Positions 44,966-47,555 of a DNA stretch of 47,555 nucleotides are shown piece by piece. Origin of the DNA: an uncultured SAR86 cluster bacterium (lineage in GTDB: Bacteria > Pseudomonadota > Gammaproteobacteria > Magnimaribacterales > Magnimaribacteraceae). Position 1 is the first letter of the stretch. Each line of letters begins with the position of its first letter. Position numbers and translations under genes: made by a program. The stretch is from positions 1 to 47,555 of the forward strand of contig CALIUO010000007.1 in the NCBI GenBank assembly GCA_938048695.1, in the 5' to 3' direction. Below the pieces are notes generated by a model. The model did no database searches. It was given only the letters and a program-made list of their open reading frames with translations, and was not told where the DNA came from.

Positions 44966-45324
44966 AAATCTCATTATGATGAATAAATAAAAGAATCGAA
45001 ACTTTCCTAAAAAAAATTTGTTTTTTTTATCCACATTTTCTGTGGATAACTCTTTGGATAACTTACTAGTTTTTTCTTAGGCAGAAAAAATAGGCGACTT
45101 TCAGCGAATTGATCAAATTTCAAACACATTTTAAAATTACTAATAAAAACAATATCTTAAAGAAAATTATGATTATTTTTGTTTACAAGTAAAAAAAAAA
45201 TTGACTATTGACGCTTTTCAGCAAACAGGGATTAAAACTGTGCGTAATTTGAATAAAAGAAAGATTAATTAATAGCTTTAAACCTTAAAAAATAAATCTA
45301 TAAATAAAACAACAACTTAAAAGA
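44966..45324. other. Largest non-coding gap, A+T-rich, between ung and serA
   Basis: About 360 bp without a believable gene. It holds the DnaA-box cluster at 45027-45061, a single GATC near 45111, and two copies of a TTTCAGC motif (within 45093-45109 and 45211-45227). A tandem TTGACTA-TTGACGC lies at 45201-45214. The long A/T stretches could unwind easily. No tRNA or terminator with a T-tract was found, and no open frame with protein-like composition. Confidence 0.6.
45027..45061. repeat. DnaA-box cluster: two perfect inverted boxes plus one near-match
   Basis: TTATCCACA (45027-45035) and TGTGGATAA (45041-45049) are both perfect DnaA boxes, in opposite orientation and 5 bp apart. TTTGGATAA (45053-45061) is a third box with one mismatch. 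The inverted pair could form a hairpin, but on the minus strand it is followed by A residues rather than T residues, which argues against an intrinsic terminator. Confidence 0.7.
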
Positions 45325-46512
45325 TTAACGTATTAATCGAACATTGATTACATTCTCAATCTCTTTAAGTTTTGATATTGACTCTTCATTAACTTCGTTC
45401 TCAATATCTATGAGATTGTAAGCAATGTCCCCTCTGCTGACGTTAGTCATTTCAGCAATGTTGAGGTTTAATTCTCCAAGGGAAGTAGCAATCTGACCTA
45501 TCATAGCAGGTACATTTTTATTGATGATGCTTATTCTAAATTCTGTAGTTCTCTTGAGTTGTACATTAGGAAAATTAACTGAATTTCTTATGTTTCCGGT
45601 TTCGAGAAAATCAACAACTTGATTAACTGCCATGACTGCGCAATTCTCTTCAGCTTGAGCCGTACTTGCACCAATATGAGGTAGAAGTATAACATCTTTA
45701 TTTGTGTTTGCTCTTTTTATAAGTCCAGGAGTAGGAAAATCAGTTATAAAATTTCTTAAACACCCTTTGTCAAGGTACTCTAAAACATCATCAGTATTTA
45801 CTACTTCATGTCTAGCAAAGTTAAGAAGTGAAAGGTTAGAAGCTTCTTTGAATAAATCTCTGTTAATAATACCTTCTGTGCTTGGCAAGGCAGGAATATG
45901 AATTGATATATAGTCACTGACCTTAAATAACTCTTCCATTGAGCTTGCTGGCTGAACTTGACTGGGGAGTTTCCACGCAGCTTCAACGGAAAGTGCTGGA
46001 TCATAACCTACCACTTCCATATCGAGAGCAACTCCCATTCGTGCAACTTTCGAACCTATAGCACCGAGACCAACAACACCAAGAGTTGAGCCCGCAAGTT
46101 CACTACCCTTGAATTGTTTTTTGTTACTTTCTAAAAAAGGTTCAAGGTCACTCATTTGATCCATGTGAACAAGCTCATTTACAAAATCTATGCTTGCGTA
46201 TACATTTCTAGAAGAAAGCATTAGACCCGCAAGCACCAATTCTTTTACGGCATTAGCATTAGCACCTGGAGTATTAAAAACAACTATCCCTTGTTCTGTG
46301 CAGCTATCTACTGGAATATTGTTAACACCTGCACCAGCTCTAGATATTGCTTTCAAATCTGAATTCAAATCATCTTTCGAAAGTTTCGTGCTCCTTACTA
46401 AAACTCCATCAGGGTTATCAGTGTTTTCCTCCAAAGAGCAGTCTGTGCCTTCTAATTTTTCTAGTCCTATTTGAGCTATATTGCTCATTGGCTTAACTGT
46501 AAATTTCTGCAT
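45325..46512 (-). CDS. serA: D-3-phosphoglycerate dehydrogenase, short ACT-containing form
   Basis: A 395-residue NAD-dependent enzyme opening serine synthesis. It has the Rossmann motif GVVGLGAIGSKVARMG (about residues 145-160), LLNFARHEVV with the substrate Arg, VTDFP-like ITDFPTPG and the catalytic His in LLPHIGASTAQAEENCA. A C-terminal ACT domain begins near residue 325 (FRISIINKNVPAMIGQIA). The start is ATG 46512 by family alignment; the frame is open to 46590 but the added residues have no family match. It is divergent from argF. Confidence 0.93.
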   Translation of the reverse strand: MQKFTVKPMSNIAQIGLEKLEGTDCSLEENTDNPDGVLVRSTKLSKDDLNSDLKAISRAGAGVNNIPVDSCTEQGIVVFNTPGANANAVKELVLAGLMLSSRNVYASIDFVNELVHMDQMSDLEPFLESNKKQFKGSELAGSTLGVVGLGAIGSKVARMGVALDMEVVGYDPALSVEAAWKLPSQVQPASSMEELFKVSDYISIHIPALPSTEGIINRDLFKEASNLSLLNFARHEVVNTDDVLEYLDKGCLRNFITDFPTPGLIKRANTNKDVILLPHIGASTAQAEENCAVMAVNQVVDFLETGNIRNSVNFPNVQLKRTTEFRISIINKNVPAMIGQIATSLGELNLNIAEMTNVSRGDIAYNLIDIENEVNEESISKLKEIENVINVRLIR

Positions 46513-46603
46513 ATTAATAAGCTTTATTTTTAAGGCCGCGAAGCTTACCATTAATTGCTTAAATGATCGATAATCTATATAGTCACGCACCTTTTTTAAT
46601 CAT

Positions 46604-47485
46604 ATGAATTATCATTTTTTAGATTTAAACAATTACGATGTAGCAGACCTTGAAAGGATTATCGAAAATTCCATTCAACTTAAAGCTAAGAAAAAAGTTT
46701 CTAATGTTCTGGAAGGTAAGTTCCTGGGTTTAATCTTTGAGAAATCCTCAACTAGAACTAGGGTTTCTTTCGAAGTGGCTATGACTCAGCTAGGAGGCAA
46801 AGCAAGCTTTCTGTCAGTAAATGACCTACAACTGGGGAGAGGTGAACCGATTGAAGATACAGCTATAGTCCTAAGTTCTATGGTGGATGGACTTGTTTTG
46901 AGAACACTTGACCACGAAACACAAATTAAGTTTTCAGAAAATTCCACTGTTCCGGTGATAAATGGTTTAAGTAATAAATCTCACCCCTGTCAGTTACTTG
47001 CAGACCTCCTCACCTTTTATGAAGAGAAAGGATCAATAAAGGGAAGGAAGGTTACATGGTGCGGTGACTTTAATAATGTCTGTTTTTCTTACGCTCAGGC
47101 TGCAGAGCTTTTTGATTTCGATCTTTGGGTAGCTTGCCCCGAAGAATATCTTCCTAAAGAACAGCTAAATTTTAAAAATGTAACTTTCACTCAGTCTATA
47201 TCTGAAGCTGTTAAAAATAGTGATTTAATCTCTACAGATGTTTGGGTTTCGATGGGTGATGAGAACGAATCACAAGAGAGGATAAGAGTCTTTAAAGACT
47301 ATCAAGTTAACGAAAGTGTTCTGGATCAAGCTAAGTCGGAAGTTCTATTCCTGCATTGCTTACCAGCAGTCAAAGGTCAAGAAATTTCACCTACTCTATT
47401 GGATGACCCGAGAAGTAAAGTATGGAAACAAGCTGAGAATAGATTACATGCACAAAAGGGTCTACTTTTAGAGCTTTTGGGCTAG
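46604..47485 (+). CDS. argF: Ornithine carbamoyltransferase
   Basis: A 293-residue enzyme forming citrulline from ornithine and carbamoyl phosphate. The carbamoyl-phosphate motif EKSSTRTRVSFE is near residues 48-59, with HPCQLLADLLT (about 127-137), DVWVSMGDE and the ornithine-site HCLPA (about 250-254). It is slightly shorter than the usual 300-310. No Shine-Dalgarno sequence precedes the ATG. Its stop TAG is interlocked with the stop of the convergent partial gene. Confidence 0.96.
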   Translation: MNYHFLDLNNYDVADLERIIENSIQLKAKKKVSNVLEGKFLGLIFEKSSTRTRVSFEVAMTQLGGKASFLSVNDLQLGRGEPIEDTAIVLSSMVDGLVLRTLDHETQIKFSENSTVPVINGLSNKSHPCQLLADLLTFYEEKGSIKGRKVTWCGDFNNVCFSYAQAAELFDFDLWVACPEEYLPKEQLNFKNVTFTQSISEAVKNSDLISTDVWVSMGDENESQERIRVFKDYQVNESVLDQAKSEVLFLHCLPAVKGQEISPTLLDDPRSKVWKQAENRLHAQKGLLLELLG

Positions 47486-47555
47486 CTCTTCGTTAAAACT
47501 TTTGTAACTGCATCTTTCCATTCAAGGTACCTGTCCTCCACTTCTTCTTCAGGAA
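47482..47555 (-). CDS. C-terminal fragment of an unidentified gene, cut by window edge
   Basis: The minus strand is open from the window end to a TAG at 47484-47482 and encodes 23 residues, ending EVEDRYLEWKDAVTKVLTKS. The acidic-then-helical composition looks like a real C-terminus. The 4-bp CTAG overlap with the argF stop is the same geometry seen at four other convergent junctions here. The product is not recognisable. Confidence 0.45.
   Translation of the reverse strand, partial: PEEEVEDRYLEWKDAVTKVLTKS

Noticed and set aside
44966-45034. Longer ung from 45034
   Set aside because: The extra residues are A/T-driven (Lys/Phe-rich), lie before the family start and run into a DnaA box.
45027-45049. 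The 9-bp inverted repeat could be a serA or ung transcription terminator
   Set aside because: On the minus strand, where serA transcription would arrive, it is followed by A residues. On the plus strand no T-tract follows and no gene ends there. The stems are exact DnaA boxes.
45801-46004. Overlapping frame inside serA
   Set aside because: It lies wholly within serA on the same strand in another frame, with no protein-like motif or ribosome-binding site.
46513-46590. Longer serA from 46590
   Set aside because: The extra 26 residues have no family match and would leave only 13 bp to the argF start. ATG 46512 aligns with related dehydrogenases.

Overview
This A+T-rich, tightly packed window looks like the chromosome of a free-living, genome-streamlined gammaproteobacterium, probably a marine SAR86-like lineage. 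That placement is inferred from gene order (queA-tgt-yajC-secD-secF facing suhB/trmJ; rpoE-rseA-degQ-lepA-lepB-rnc-era-recO-acpS), from PlsB, RsmJ, SdhE and YgfZ, and from base composition. No phylogeny could be run. I saw no insertion sequence, prophage, CRISPR array or rRNA.

Layout. 1-4.5 kb: the 3' part of an amidase, a PIF1-type helicase, RmuC and an MFS transporter. 4.5-15.1 kb: a metabolic block with tRNA-Gly, a small membrane protein, a MatB-like acyl-CoA synthetase, an SDR, GTP cyclohydrolase I, a Baeyer-Villiger-type monooxygenase, a GNAT and an EamA transporter. It ends with a leftward operon of AhpD-like protein, acyl-CoA ligase, HIT protein and TauD-type dioxygenase. 15.1-21.8 kb: a membrane-anchored FGE-like/hydrolase fusion, chorismate mutase, an M20 amidohydrolase, a DUF805 protein, tRNA-Glu, and a GntR-ABC operon with a clear palindromic operator. 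21.8-28.8 kb: trmJ/suhB, the Sec accessory genes, the queuosine genes and tRNA-Leu. 28.8-43.4 kb: plsB, then a long leftward housekeeping run (rsmJ, uppP, tsaB, adk, acpS, recO, era, rnc, lepB, lepA, degQ, rseA, rpoE, glk, sdhE). 43.4 kb to the end: ygfZ, ung, a roughly 360-bp A+T-rich gap with DnaA boxes, serA, argF and the tail of one more gene.

Functional groups: envelope stress and protein export (rpoE/rseA/degQ, lepB, secDF-yajC); translation and RNA processing (lepA, rnc, era, trmJ, rsmJ, tgt, queA, tsaB); lipid and envelope precursors (plsB, acpS, uppP); and a flexible catabolic section from 5 to 19 kb.

The most interesting signals are: the cysteine-free three-part fusion protein at 15.2 kb; a sigma-E-type promoter directly in front of rpoE in a locus without rseB/rseC; two perfect inverted DnaA boxes plus a third near-match in the largest gap; tRNA genes placed immediately 5' of protein genes that lack Shine-Dalgarno sequences; interlocked stop codons at five of eight convergent junctions; and a signal peptidase with an unusual two-cysteine insertion.
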